From NCBI GenBank assembly GCA_018223415.1, contig JAGTTQ010000001.1:1895865-1959864 (forward strand): DNA of 64,000 nucleotides, written 5' to 3'. Under the pieces are notes generated by a model, which was not told the origin of the DNA, searched no databases, and saw nothing but the letters and a program-made list of their open reading frames with translations. Below are positions 1 to 8,254 of this stretch, in pieces (the first letter of the stretch is position 1; every line of letters starts with the position of its first letter). The stretch comes from Eubacteriaceae bacterium Marseille-Q4139. Lineage in GTDB: Bacteria; Bacillota; Clostridia; Lachnospirales; Lachnospiraceae. The translations under genes and the position numbers were made by a program.

Positions 1-765
1 GCCGCAGGAAATGTGGAGTTCGGTTTCCCGAATGCAGATGCTGTCGTGGCCGCCAAAGCACAGGGAATTCCGGTTAAGGTTGTTCACACCACATATCAGG
101 AGGGCCTTGGCGCCATCATTTTCGGAACCGATTCCGGAATCCGGACACCGGCCGATCTGAAAGGGAAAAAGGTTGCTGTCACGAGCCTGGGAAGCGCAAA
201 TTATTTCCAGCTTCAGGCAGCCATGGAGTCGGAAGGATTAAGCATTGATGATGTCCAGGTAGAGATCGTGGGCACCGGCGCGATCCTGACAGCCCTGACC
301 GAGGGCCAGGTGGATGCCATCGTATTTTCCAAGTTAAGAACCATCGAGTTAAACAATTCCGGCTATGCCGCCAGTGAGATCACCTGCGACCAGTTCCTTC
401 CGTCCTTCGGAAATATCGTTGTGGCGGGCGACAGCCTGATAAACGAAGATCCGGAGACTGTGGACGGTTTCTGCCGCGCCCTGACAAAAGGGATTGAGTA
501 TATCATCGACGGCCATGTGGAGGAGGCAGTTGACCTTTCCATCGAGAAGTATGCGCCGACCTTTGAGGACAAGCGGGATGTGGTAATTGAAATCTTAAAC
601 GATGTGTTCATTGCGACCTTATGGCAGAGCGATTATACCGAGGCCAACGGCATCGGCGCTTCCAATCCGGAGAAATGGCAGAACCTGATCGATGATTCCA
701 AGGAGATTGGAAACATCGACGAGACCTTTGAGGCAGCGGAACTTCTGTACACACCGGCAGAGTAA
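1..765 (+). CDS. ABC transporter substrate-binding protein (NMT1/SsuA-like), 5' truncated
   Basis: The reading frame is open from base 1 and ends at 765, so the N-terminus and any lipobox lie upstream of the window. The visible 254 residues look like a type II periplasmic-binding fold of the NMT1/THI5/SsuA class: a GTDSGIRTPADLKGKKVAV stretch, then a GTGAILTALTEGQVDAIV stretch. These match the typical phosphate/sulfonate-type ligand pocket segments of the family. It is followed 42 bases later by an SsuC/ThiX-type permease, so the pair is an importer for a small organic anion, amine or thiamine-precursor-like ligand; the ligand cannot be named. The cognate ATPase is not downstream and must be upstream or elsewhere. 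Confidence 0.85.
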   Translation, partial: AAGNVEFGFPNADAVVAAKAQGIPVKVVHTTYQEGLGAIIFGTDSGIRTPADLKGKKVAVTSLGSANYFQLQAAMESEGLSIDDVQVEIVGTGAILTALTEGQVDAIVFSKLRTIELNNSGYAASEITCDQFLPSFGNIVVAGDSLINEDPETVDGFCRALTKGIEYIIDGHVEEAVDLSIEKYAPTFEDKRDVVIEILNDVFIATLWQSDYTEANGIGASNPEKWQNLIDDSKEIGNIDETFEAAELLYTPAE

Positions 766-807
766 AAAACAGGCGGCCGGCAAACGAAAGAATGGAGAGA
801 TGGCAAA

Positions 808-1587
808 ATGTTTTACCGCAGATACAGAAAAGTTATTCTTCCAATGATTTTCCTCCCGGTATTTCTGATCCTGTGGGAGGCGTATATCCGGATTTTCCAT
901 GTGCCGAACTATCTGCTTCCAGGCCCGGTTGAGCTGGCCGGCTCCATGGTGAAGCTCTTCACCACAGGCGGCGTCATGAAACATATCGCCGTGACGATGG
1001 AGGAGATCCTTTCGGGAACGGCCGTCGGCATTGTTATCGGACTCATATCAGGCTACATTATGGCGAAAATCCGTTTCATCGAGCGGCTTGTGATGCCCTT
1101 TGTCATCATTGTACAGACGGCGCCGAAGATTTCCCTGGCTCCTTTATTCATCCTCTGGATGGGACTGGGGATCGAGTCGAAGGCAGCGCTTGTAATTCTT
1201 GTTGTGTCATTCCCGATTATGATTAACGAGGTTGCAGCAATTCGTTCCATCGAGGACAACGTCTACAATCTGATGAAGGTGTTAAAAGCGTCTCGCTGGC
1301 AGGTGTTTTTCCATATTGAGCTTCCTTATTCTGTTGAGATGATGCTGTCGGGAATCAAGCTGGCGCTGACACAGGCCATGACCGGCGCTGTGATCGGCGA
1401 GATGATCGGCGCCAAGGCCGGACTCGGCTATCTTCTGACATTGGGAAGTGAGACGTATGATATTAAAATGATCCTCAATGCTGTGATTCTTCTGAGCGTG
1501 ATCGGGCTGGCCATGTATCTGATATCCGGATTCGTGGAGAAGAAAGCCCTTTACTGGAAGACGATTGATAAGAGCGTTGTGGGATAA
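808..1587 (+). CDS. ABC transporter permease (SsuC/TauC/ThiX-like)
   Basis: A 259-residue inner-membrane permease with about six hydrophobic segments. The EAA-type cytoplasmic loop sits near residues 150-185, where a run of charged and alanine residues includes VLKASRWQVFFHIELPYS, the usual coupling-helix sequence of BPD_transp_1 permeases. A GGAGAG ribosome site lies 5' of the ATG. It closely follows the substrate-binding gene and is the last gene of that operon before a terminator. The ATPase partner is not in the window. The family assignment is firm; the substrate is unknown. Confidence 0.88.
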   Translation: MFYRRYRKVILPMIFLPVFLILWEAYIRIFHVPNYLLPGPVELAGSMVKLFTTGGVMKHIAVTMEEILSGTAVGIVIGLISGYIMAKIRFIERLVMPFVIIVQTAPKISLAPLFILWMGLGIESKAALVILVVSFPIMINEVAAIRSIEDNVYNLMKVLKASRWQVFFHIELPYSVEMMLSGIKLALTQAMTGAVIGEMIGAKAGLGYLLTLGSETYDIKMILNAVILLSVIGLAMYLISGFVEKKALYWKTIDKSVVG

Positions 1588-1649
1588 GAAAAAACGAAAT
1601 TGGACGGCGCCGGCCGGGACACATGCACTCCCGCCACGCCGCACCACAT

Positions 1650-1665
1650 AAAAAGTGCCCGATGC
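1650..1665 (+). terminator. Left arm of a bidirectional intrinsic terminator, split by an IS
   Basis: AAAAAGTGCCCGATGC at this position is the exact reverse complement of GCATCGGGCACTTTTT beginning at 3391. With the insertion and one 3-bp target copy removed, the two arms form a perfect 16-bp stem with a CAAACC loop. The A-tract and T-tract would serve the + operon ending at 1587 and the - strand nhaC gene ending at 3426. Confidence 0.8.
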
Positions 1666-1737
1666 CAAACTGATATGCTCCCTTCTAGGTAGACAGTTGA
1701 AATAATAAAACTGTTTATCAAGGAGGGAGCATTTCTT

Positions 1738-2382
1738 ATGCGTAAATATTCTGCTGAAGATAAATTACGAATGGTAAAGCTTATTTTGGAAGCTAAACAT
1801 AGTATTACATCTGTATCAACAGGCGAAGGAATTCATCCTACTACTTTAGAAGAATGGATTCGTAATTATCAGTCTATGGGTTCAGAAACCTTTTACAACA
1901 AAGGATGGACCAAAAGAACTTCTGCCGAGAAAGAGATTGCCGTACAAGAGTATCTTTCTGGTCTTGGTTCACTACGTGATATTTGTAAAAAATATAAAAT
2001 TTCCAGTACTCGTACACTCAGGCAATGGATTGCGCTGTATAATGGTCATAAGGAACTGAAGGCTTCCAGAACAGGAGGATGTAGTCTTATGACCAAAGGA
2101 AGAAAAACAACGTTTGAAGAAAGAGTGGAAATTGCATCCTACTGCATTTCCCATGGCCATAACTATGCTGAAACATCAGAAAACTTTAAGGTGTCCTATC
2201 AGCAGGCACGAAATTACACTATCAAATACGAAACAGGCGGAGTTCCTGCATTACAGGATAACCGCGGCAAAAGAAAATCGGAAGATTCTCTTACAGGGGT
2301 AGAAAAGCTTCAAGAGGAGTTGAAACGGGAAAAAGCCAAACGGCAACGTGCAGAAATGGGGTTATCATTCTTAAAAAAATGA
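1738..2382 (+). CDS. IS3-family transposase OrfA
   Basis: This 214-residue protein starts behind an AAGGAGGG ribosome site. It has two tandem helix-turn-helix regions, near residues 1-55 and around 115-170, typical of the longer IS150-type OrfA. The C-terminal lysine/arginine/glutamate-rich helix (about residues 190-214) would be the leucine-zipper-like oligomerisation segment. The stop overlaps the OrfB start (ATGA). The last codons TTA AAA AAA before TGA make an A AAA AAA heptamer, the classic setting for -1 frameshifting to produce the OrfAB transposase. Confidence 0.92.
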   Translation: MRKYSAEDKLRMVKLILEAKHSITSVSTGEGIHPTTLEEWIRNYQSMGSETFYNKGWTKRTSAEKEIAVQEYLSGLGSLRDICKKYKISSTRTLRQWIALYNGHKELKASRTGGCSLMTKGRKTTFEERVEIASYCISHGHNYAETSENFKVSYQQARNYTIKYETGGVPALQDNRGKRKSEDSLTGVEKLQEELKREKAKRQRAEMGLSFLKK

Positions 2383-3308
2383 GAGAAAGCCGAAGGGAGG
2401 CGGGGCTGAGCCTGATCCGCCACGAGCATATCTATCAGGCTGTCAAAGAAGAACAGAAAGAACACGATTATCCGATACAGGCGCTTTGTAAGATTGGCGG
2501 TGTTTCAAGGGCGGCTTATTACAAATGGCTGAACCATGAAATGTCAGAGAATGAACAGGAAGACCGAAAAATTGCGGAACTGATAGAAAAAATCCACATA
2601 GAATCACCTGATAAGGGTTATCGCAGAATCCGTGATGAGTTGGAGCGTTACCATGACATTGATGTAAATGATAAACGTGTTTTGCGCATCTGCCGGAAAC
2701 TTGGTATCAAATCCACCATTAAATATGCAAACGATAGCTGTACAAGACAGGCTGCAAATCCACAGTACATAGCCGAAAATATCCTGAATCGTGAATTTAC
2801 GGCAGAAGCTCCGAATGAAAAGTGGTTGACCGATGTAACGGAATTTCATTACTATATCGGAAATGAAAAGCACAAGGTATATTTAAGTGCAATTCTTGAC
2901 CTGTATGACCGAAGAATCGTATCCTACCGTATTGGAGACAGTAATAGTAATGCATTAGTGTTTGATACCTTTGATGATGCAGTCAAAGATAATCCTGATG
3001 CACATCCGATGTTTCACAGTGACAGAGGCTTTCAATACACCAATAGAGCCTTTCATGCAAAACTTGAAGCAGCAGGGATGATGCAGAGCATGTCCAGAGT
3101 AGCAAAGTGTATCGATAATGGACCAATGGAAGGATTCTGGGGAATTCTAAAACGGGAGCGTTATTATGGTAAACGATTTATGGACAGAGAATCACTGGTG
3201 GTCATGATAGAGAAATATATCAATTACTATAACAACAGACGTTTGCAGAGGAAGCTTGGTATAGTAACACCAATGGAGAAACACGAAAAATATTTACAGG
3301 CAGCGTAA
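2379..3308 (+). CDS. IS3-family transposase OrfB (DDE integrase)
   Basis: A 309-residue protein. The N-terminal HTH_21 segment (near residues 60-110) has KGYRRIRDEL, followed by an rve integrase core. WLTDVTEF carries the first catalytic Asp, FHSDRGFQY the second, and the DNGPMEGFWGILKRE segment near residue 250 the glutamate. It overlaps OrfA by 4 bases in the -1 frame, so the active enzyme is expected as an OrfAB fusion made by slippage on the A7 run at 2373-2379. Confidence 0.93.
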   Translation: MRESRREAGLSLIRHEHIYQAVKEEQKEHDYPIQALCKIGGVSRAAYYKWLNHEMSENEQEDRKIAELIEKIHIESPDKGYRRIRDELERYHDIDVNDKRVLRICRKLGIKSTIKYANDSCTRQAANPQYIAENILNREFTAEAPNEKWLTDVTEFHYYIGNEKHKVYLSAILDLYDRRIVSYRIGDSNSNALVFDTFDDAVKDNPDAHPMFHSDRGFQYTNRAFHAKLEAAGMMQSMSRVAKCIDNGPMEGFWGILKRERYYGKRFMDRESLVVMIEKYINYYNNRRLQRKLGIVTPMEKHEKYLQAA

Positions 3309-3390
3309 AAATCTGCCAGCAGGTGATACCTACTGGCAGAAAAAAATTATATTTTTTTGATTGTCTACTTGACGGGAAGCAGTTCAAACC

Positions 3391-3407
3391 GCATCGGGCA
3401 CTTTTTT
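3391..3407 (-). terminator. Right arm of the split bidirectional terminator
   Basis: GCATCGGGCACTTTTTT is the complement of 1650-1665. It sits 18 bases past the end of nhaC (- strand). With the IS in place the arms are about 1.7 kb apart, so neither the importer operon nor nhaC retains a short hairpin here. Read-through toward either side is an inference. Confidence 0.75.
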
Positions 3408-3425
3408 ATATGAGATGAGAAACAC

Positions 3426-5018
3426 CTATTTATGATCTGCTGTCATATATTTCGTGTAATTCGGATCGATATTGTATTTCTTCATATAGTATTTATGCAG
3501 AATAATCTGAAGAAAATACAGGGCAACGAGTCCAATCGGAAGGAGCACAAACGGCGATACTCTCGTAAATCCGAAGACAACATAGAGGACTGCGATCACG
3601 GAAATAACGGTAACAGAGTAGGGCACCTGGGTTCCGACGTGGTCGATGTGGTCGGCTCCGGAGAAGATGGAGGCCATAACCGTCGTGTCGGATACCGGCG
3701 AGCAGTGATCACCGAAGATAGCGCCGGACAGGACTGCACCCGTCATACCGGTGGAGAAGGTGATGTCGCCGGTAACGGCATAGCCAAGCTGGATTGCCAG
3801 AGGAGTCATGATTGCCATGGTTCCCCAGGACGTTCCGGTTGCGAAAGCCACCAGGCAGGAGCAGATCAGTACAAGCAGGGGAAGAAGTCCCGTGGGAACG
3901 CTTCCGCCAACATAGTGAGCAACGAAATCACCGAGGCCAAGGCTCTGGGTAACAGCCGCCAGAGACCATGCCATAACGAGGATTGCACCTGTCATGGCCA
4001 TGAGCTTGAAGCCGTCGACGATGGTGTTCATGGTTTCTTCAAAGGTCATGATTCTTGTTGCAAGAGCCAGGACAATACCGGTAACAGCCATACCGAAGGA
4101 ACCCCAGTAAAGGGCGAGCTGTGCGTCGCAGGCATCCAGGATTGCCATGATATCGGAGCCGGTTCTTGCGGGATTCGTAAGACCCGTGTAAAGGATACCG
4201 GAAATGATGATGACAAAAGCAACGGCAATCGGGAGTACGAAGCAGCGTACCATGGGCTTCGTCTTCTTTGCTTCACCGAGCTCGCTTCCCACATCCAGCA
4301 TTGGCTTTGCGCCGGGGCGTGTAAATTCGCCGGTAGTAAGGGCGCGGACCTCAGCCTTTAACATAGGGCCGTAGTCTCTTCCCGTGTACATCATCATACC
4401 CACGAAAATCAGGGTGAAAATTGAGTACATATTGAAGGGCAGGCCGTTGATATAAGCGCTGACCGGCGTGCTTTCGGTGATGCCGGCAGCATCAAGGCCC
4501 TGGCCGATCATACTGATCTGGTAAGCGATCCAGTCAGAGATAAAGAACGCTGCGGCCGGAGCTGCGGTGGCATCCAGCACGTAGGAAAATTTTTCAGATG
4601 AAATGCGGTAATCCTTACAGATATCGCGGAACACGTTTCCGTCTACGGCGGAAACAAGGCAGTCGTTTACGGAGCAGAGAATGCCGAGTCCCCAGGTTCC
4701 CAGGCAGACAGAGCGGCGCTTTTTGAATTTCTGTTTTGCCGCTTCGGCAAGTGCATAGCTGCCGCCGAGTCTCCAGATGAAGGAGATGCCGACGCCCATG
4801 AACAGCGTGAACAGAAGAAGAATGATGTTGTCAGCCATGTTGACGGCGATGGCGTCCAGGGAATATGCGGCCGCAGACAGCGGGTTAAAGTGGCACATTA
4901 CCAGGGCGCCGGCGAAAAGCCCGGCAAACATGGACAGAAGTACCTGTTTTGTCGCAAAACAAAGTGCGATGGCAACGACTGGCGGAATCAGGGTTAATAT
5001 ACCAAAATTTGCTTCCAT
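3426..5018 (-). CDS. NhaC-family Na+/H+ antiporter or substrate exchanger
   Basis: A 530-residue integral membrane protein with roughly twelve hydrophobic segments. The NhaC-family signature GDHCSPVSDTTVMAS is present near residue 430, along with GTSWGTMAIMTP. The family includes Na+/H+ antiporters and also malate/lactate- and amino-acid-linked exchangers, so ion exchange alone cannot be assumed. A GAGGAGG ribosome site fixes the start. A consensus sigma-54 promoter lies 88 bases upstream, and the sigma-54 activator gene is immediately upstream on the same strand. The context therefore suggests transport of a substrate or product for the GcvP-like operon on the other side of the activator. 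Confidence 0.88.
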   Translation of the reverse strand: MEANFGILTLIPPVVAIALCFATKQVLLSMFAGLFAGALVMCHFNPLSAAAYSLDAIAVNMADNIILLLFTLFMGVGISFIWRLGGSYALAEAAKQKFKKRRSVCLGTWGLGILCSVNDCLVSAVDGNVFRDICKDYRISSEKFSYVLDATAAPAAAFFISDWIAYQISMIGQGLDAAGITESTPVSAYINGLPFNMYSIFTLIFVGMMMYTGRDYGPMLKAEVRALTTGEFTRPGAKPMLDVGSELGEAKKTKPMVRCFVLPIAVAFVIIISGILYTGLTNPARTGSDIMAILDACDAQLALYWGSFGMAVTGIVLALATRIMTFEETMNTIVDGFKLMAMTGAILVMAWSLAAVTQSLGLGDFVAHYVGGSVPTGLLPLLVLICSCLVAFATGTSWGTMAIMTPLAIQLGYAVTGDITFSTGMTGAVLSGAIFGDHCSPVSDTTVMASIFSGADHIDHVGTQVPYSVTVISVIAVLYVVFGFTRVSPFVLLPIGLVALYFLQIILHKYYMKKYNIDPNYTKYMTADHK

Positions 5019-5105
5019 AACGAATCCTCCTCGTATTTCAGGGATGGGCTGCCCGCCGCAGGGAGCCAGGAAAACCTGCCGAACAGCATCTTTGTCCTTT
5101 TTTAG

Positions 5106-5121
5106 AGCAACATCCGTGCCA
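5106..5121 (-). promoter_or_regulatory. Sigma-54 (-24/-12) promoter of the nhaC-type gene
   Basis: On the - strand this reads TGGCACGGATGTTGCT, a full match to the RpoN consensus TGGCACRNNNNTTGCW with the GG and GC dinucleotides correctly spaced. It lies 88 bases before the nhaC start codon. The same consensus recurs at 7303-7318 facing the other way. Confidence 0.9.
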
Positions 5122-5246
5122 GAAAAAGAGCGGGTTTCTGGAAAAAATTGACTTTTAATAGGGAAAAAAGAGGTGTAAAATTATATGAGCAGCAAAATTG
5201 TGAAATTAAAAACAAAGAAAAATTGTCAAAAATTGCCAGGTTGATA

Positions 5247-5264
5247 TGTCAAATTGACTTGACA
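5247..5264 (-). promoter_or_regulatory. Candidate upstream activator site for the sigma-54 regulator
   Basis: TGTCAAATTGACTTGACA is an inverted repeat with TGTCAA/TTGACA arms and an additional internal GTCAA/TTGAC pairing. A further GTCAA lies at about 5224. It is about 125-145 bp upstream of the -24/-12 element, a normal distance for enhancer sites. Related TGTCA/TGACA palindromes lie at 7141-7203 upstream of the second sigma-54 promoter. The 330-base stretch 5019-5348 holds nothing else I can identify. Confidence 0.6.
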
Positions 5265-5348
5265 GAGCGGATGGCAAGAGCCAGGAAAAGCCTGCCGCGT
5301 TGTGACAAGAGCGGCAGGCGGATGACAGGAGGCGCGCTGGCCATGGCC

Positions 5349-7070
5349 TTACTCCCCGCGGAGACGTTCGATTTTCCGGTACAGGGTGCGGAGGCTGATG
5401 TGCATCTCGGCGGCGATCCGTTTTTTTCCTTCTAAGGTATGGCCGTACTGTTCTAAGAGCGCCTCCAGCCGTTCTGTTTCGGCGTCGGCCGCAGAAAGAG
5501 CCTTTGCTTTTCTGGGCTTTGCCGCTTTTTCCGTTTTCTGCTGGATGGTCTCAGGAAGATCCGAAAGCCGCAGGACATCGGATTCGCAGAGGTTGGCAGC
5601 GTACTCGATGACATTCTGGAGCTCTCTGACGTTCCCGGGCCAGCGGTAGGAGATAAAATATTCCACCACCTCGTCGGAAAAGCTCCGAAGAGGCGTCTCC
5701 ATTTTCTGACGCATCTTTTTTAAATAATTTTCCGCAATCGGCATGATGTCGCCTTTCCGTTCCCGCAGGGGCGGAAGCTTCAGGTTGATGACATTGATCC
5801 GGTAGTAGAGATCCTCGCGGAAGGTTTTTTCCGCCACCATGTTGGCAAGATCCCGGTTGGTGGCCGCGATGATCCGGACGTCCAGATGGATTTTTTTCGT
5901 GGAGCCGACACGCTCCAGCTCATACTCCTGAAGGACGCGCAGAAGCTTCGGCTGAACCGACAGGGGCATTTCGCCGAGCTCATCCAGAAACAGCGTCCCG
6001 CCCTGGGCCATCTCGATTTTTCCGATCTTCCCGCCCTTTTTCGCGCCGGTAAAGGAACCTTCCTCGTAGCCGAAAAGCTCACTCTCAAAGAGATTTTCCG
6101 GGATGCTGGAGCAGTTGATGGCTACGAAGGGGTATTTGCTCCGCTTGCTCTGTTCATGGATGGCCCTTGCGGCCAGCTCCTTTCCTGTGCCGGTTTCCCC
6201 GGTAATCAGGACGGGAGATGGGCTGTCGGCAACGCGGCGGATCAGCCGCAGCATGGTTTCGGCGGCCGGGCTAGAACCGATGATGCTGCCGAAAAAGCCG
6301 GAATCGTCCTCCGGAGCGCCCAGGTCGCCGTCCATGCGGATCAAAATGGCAGACGGCTGGCCGTCCTGAAGCACCGGCCTGGTTGTCAGCCTGGCAGTCA
6401 TGTCCCCAAGGCGGGCCGGCTTTTCAAACAGATGGTCGCCGCCGGTGATCCTGCGGACAATGGCGGCCGGGAACATCTGCCAGAGAGAGGTGCTGGAAAT
6501 GTTGCACATCTTAAGGAGGCCGGAAGCCGGCTGGTTATACCGGAGAATGACCCCGTGGGGATCTGTTAAAAGGAGAGGCTGCGGACAGAACTCCATGGCG
6601 GCGGCAATGGCGGGATCTGTGCCGCCGGCGGCTTTTCCGCCGTCCCGGTTTGCGAGAAGGCCGCCGAGAAGGTTCCCCAGCTCCGTAATGGCATTTAAGT
6701 AAACGGGCGTGTTCTCCGTAATCCGGCGCTGTCCTTCTTTCGTAAAGGATGTAAAAGAAATGACACCTGCGGTGGCGGTGTCGGCGTGGATACAGCAGAG
6801 GATTTCGATTGTGGACGGACAGTGGTCTTTGAATCGGCACCCGATGCAGGCCGGCATGTTTCCCGGATCCGTCACCAGGATGCTGCCGTTTTCCAACACC
6901 TCCCGGATGAACGGCGTGTGGACAGTGCGGCCTTTCTTTTTCAGATAGGTCGGGGTACAGCAGAACAGTTTGCTGTCGCTGTCAAAAATAGCGATTTCCA
7001 GACGGAGCGCATCGCTGGCAGCAGTAATCAGCCGCTCTGCGGAAGACCGTATTTCTTCTAAACGGGCCAT
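5349..7070 (-). CDS. Sigma-54-dependent transcriptional activator (PAS/AAA+/Fis HTH)
   Basis: The start at 7070 (MARLEE) is chosen because GGGAGGTG lies 7 bases upstream; an in-frame start 93 bases earlier has no such site. The 573-residue protein has three parts. The first is an N-terminal cysteine-containing sensory region (CIGCRFKDHC, about residues 65-90), followed by a PAS-like segment (about 140-230). The second is a sigma-54 interaction AAA+ domain with Walker A GETGTGKE (about 290), a GAFTGA-loop variant GSFTGA (about 337) and Walker B GGTLFLDELGEM. The third is a C-terminal Fis-type helix-turn-helix (about 530-573). The S-for-A in the sigma-contact loop is a known tolerated variant. 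It sits between two operons that each carry a consensus sigma-54 promoter, so it very likely activates both. Its effector is unknown. Confidence 0.93.
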   Translation of the reverse strand: MARLEEIRSSAERLITAASDALRLEIAIFDSDSKLFCCTPTYLKKKGRTVHTPFIREVLENGSILVTDPGNMPACIGCRFKDHCPSTIEILCCIHADTATAGVISFTSFTKEGQRRITENTPVYLNAITELGNLLGGLLANRDGGKAAGGTDPAIAAAMEFCPQPLLLTDPHGVILRYNQPASGLLKMCNISSTSLWQMFPAAIVRRITGGDHLFEKPARLGDMTARLTTRPVLQDGQPSAILIRMDGDLGAPEDDSGFFGSIIGSSPAAETMLRLIRRVADSPSPVLITGETGTGKELAARAIHEQSKRSKYPFVAINCSSIPENLFESELFGYEEGSFTGAKKGGKIGKIEMAQGGTLFLDELGEMPLSVQPKLLRVLQEYELERVGSTKKIHLDVRIIAATNRDLANMVAEKTFREDLYYRINVINLKLPPLRERKGDIMPIAENYLKKMRQKMETPLRSFSDEVVEYFISYRWPGNVRELQNVIEYAANLCESDVLRLSDLPETIQQKTEKAAKPRKAKALSAADAETERLEALLEQYGHTLEGKKRIAAEMHISLRTLYRKIERLRGE

Positions 7071-7140
7071 GGATCCACCTCCCAGAAAAATTATTATTGG
7101 GGATACTGTATCACACTTGAGGAAAATAGACAACAAAAAT

Positions 7141-7203
7141 ATTGACGAAAACGTCAATGTCAAAAACGATGCATGACAAATGGCAAATATGGCAAATTTG
7201 ACA
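7141..7203 (+). promoter_or_regulatory. Cluster of palindromes: candidate activator sites upstream of the SDR/GcvP-like operon
   Basis: ATTGACGAAAACGTCAAT (7141-7158) is a perfect 7-bp inverted repeat. It is immediately followed by TGTCA...TGACA (7158-7178) and then by GGCAAAT/CAAATTTGACA elements to 7203. The cluster is 100-160 bp upstream of the -24/-12 promoter at 7303 and just upstream of the activator gene itself, so it may serve both activation and autoregulation. Nothing else is recognisable between 7071 and 7429 besides this cluster and the promoter. Confidence 0.6.
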
Positions 7204-7302
7204 AGAAAGTTTTGGACATGCCTTTGAACGCCGGAATGCGAAATGGAAAAAATGTTGGAGAAAACAGCATTTTTGGAAAAAAACGGAACTTTTTTGGAAA
7301 CC

Positions 7303-7318
7303 TGGCACGGTTATTGCT
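7303..7318 (+). promoter_or_regulatory. Sigma-54 (-24/-12) promoter of the SDR/GcvP-like operon
   Basis: TGGCACGGTTATTGCT is a full match to TGGCACRNNNNTTGCW. It lies 112 bases before the SDR start codon and is directed away from the activator gene, mirroring the nhaC-side promoter at 5106-5121. Confidence 0.92.
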
Positions 7319-7429
7319 AAATATAGGGCAGGACGCCGGGAACAGCCTCCGTCACATAATGCCAGGAACGGAGGCCCCGGCGGGTATTTGAAAAATTCGA
7401 TATGCGTGAAAAAAATAAGGAGGGCTTTT

Positions 7430-8227
7430 ATGCTTCAGAAAAAAGATCCATTAAATCTTACAGGCAAGGTTGCCGTTATCACAGGCGGAAGTTCAGGAAT
7501 CGGTTTAGGCGTCTGCGAGCTTTTATCTGCCTACGGCGCAAAGATCGCCATGGTTGATATCAGCCCCAAGGGCGAGGAAAAGGCACAGGAACTGCGGGAT
7601 GCAGGCCGTGAGGCGACCTTCTTCCAGTGCGACGTTACCAACGAAGAGCAGGTGAAGAAGACGGTTGACGCCATCGTGGAGAAGTACGGAAAAATCGACG
7701 TCCTTCACAACAATGCCGGCGTAACCGTAAGAAAAACCATCGCTGACCTTTCCGAAAAGGAATGGGATTTCGTCCTGGACGTAGGCTTAAAGGGACTGTT
7801 CCTCTTCTCCAAGCATGTAATCCCGGTAATGGCAGCCAACGGCGGCGGCAGCATCATCAACACCGGATCCGGCTGGGGCCTTAAGGGCGGCGACCAGGCA
7901 GCAGCTTACTGTGCTGTCAAAGGCGGTATTGTCAATGTGACAAGAGCGATGGCAATCGACCACGGCCACCAGAACATCCGTGTCAACAGCATCAACCCGG
8001 GTGACACCGATACGGCAATGCTCCGTGACGAGGGAAGACAGACCGGCGTTGTCAAAGCAGGCGATGACCAGATGGATGCATACCTGGCTGACTGCGGTAC
8101 AGGAAGACCGCTTGCCAGAATCGGTATGCCGGAGGACATTGCGAACGGCGTCCTGTTCCTTGCAAGCGACCTTGCAAGCTGGATCACAGGCGCAGCACTC
8201 GTTGTAGACGGCGGCGGAATCGCATAA
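7430..8227 (+). CDS. SDR-family NAD(P)-dependent oxidoreductase
   Basis: The start is chosen at 7430 (MLQKKD) behind AAGGAGGG. The 265-residue classical short-chain dehydrogenase has the cofactor motif GGSSGIGLGV near residue 20, NNAG near 95, a catalytic serine in the GSGWGL segment and YCAVK as the YxxxK pair near 160. These proteins oxidise or reduce a hydroxyl or ketone. It is the first gene of the sigma-54 operon and is followed 27 bases later by the GcvPA-like gene. This suggests an alcohol/ketone step before or after a PLP-dependent reaction. The substrate cannot be deduced. Confidence 0.93.
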   Translation: MLQKKDPLNLTGKVAVITGGSSGIGLGVCELLSAYGAKIAMVDISPKGEEKAQELRDAGREATFFQCDVTNEEQVKKTVDAIVEKYGKIDVLHNNAGVTVRKTIADLSEKEWDFVLDVGLKGLFLFSKHVIPVMAANGGGSIINTGSGWGLKGGDQAAAYCAVKGGIVNVTRAMAIDHGHQNIRVNSINPGDTDTAMLRDEGRQTGVVKAGDDQMDAYLADCGTGRPLARIGMPEDIANGVLFLASDLASWITGAALVVDGGGIA

Positions 8228-8254
8228 TAGAAATTTTAAGGAGGATATAGCTGC

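Larger units (their letters stand above)
1671..3386 (+). mobile_element. IS3-family insertion sequence (1716 bp)
   Basis: Imperfect 25-bp terminal inverted repeats occupy 1671-1695 and 3362-3386 (about 17 of 25 positions match). They are flanked by a direct repeat AAC (1668-1670 and 3387-3389), the 3-bp target duplication common in the IS3 family. Inside are two overlapping genes, OrfA (helix-turn-helix) and OrfB (DDE integrase), with an A7 slippage site at their junction. Both reading frames are intact, so the element may still be mobile. Its base composition is clearly more AT-rich than the neighbouring genes. Confidence 0.92.

Noticed and set aside
3432..4361. Long + strand open frame (309 codons) opposite the nhaC-type gene
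   Set aside because: It is the complement of a clearly conserved membrane-protein gene, its translation is rich in Gly/Asp/His/Ser without recognisable motifs, and no ribosome site precedes it.
7071..7163. 31-residue N-terminal extension of the sigma-54 activator (start at 7163)
   Set aside because: Its hydrophobic sequence does not match the activator family, and GGGAGGTG points to the start at 7070.
7388..7429. In-frame TTG start 42 bases before the SDR gene
   Set aside because: The ATG at 7430 has AAGGAGGG at the right distance, and the extra residues do not belong to the SDR fold.
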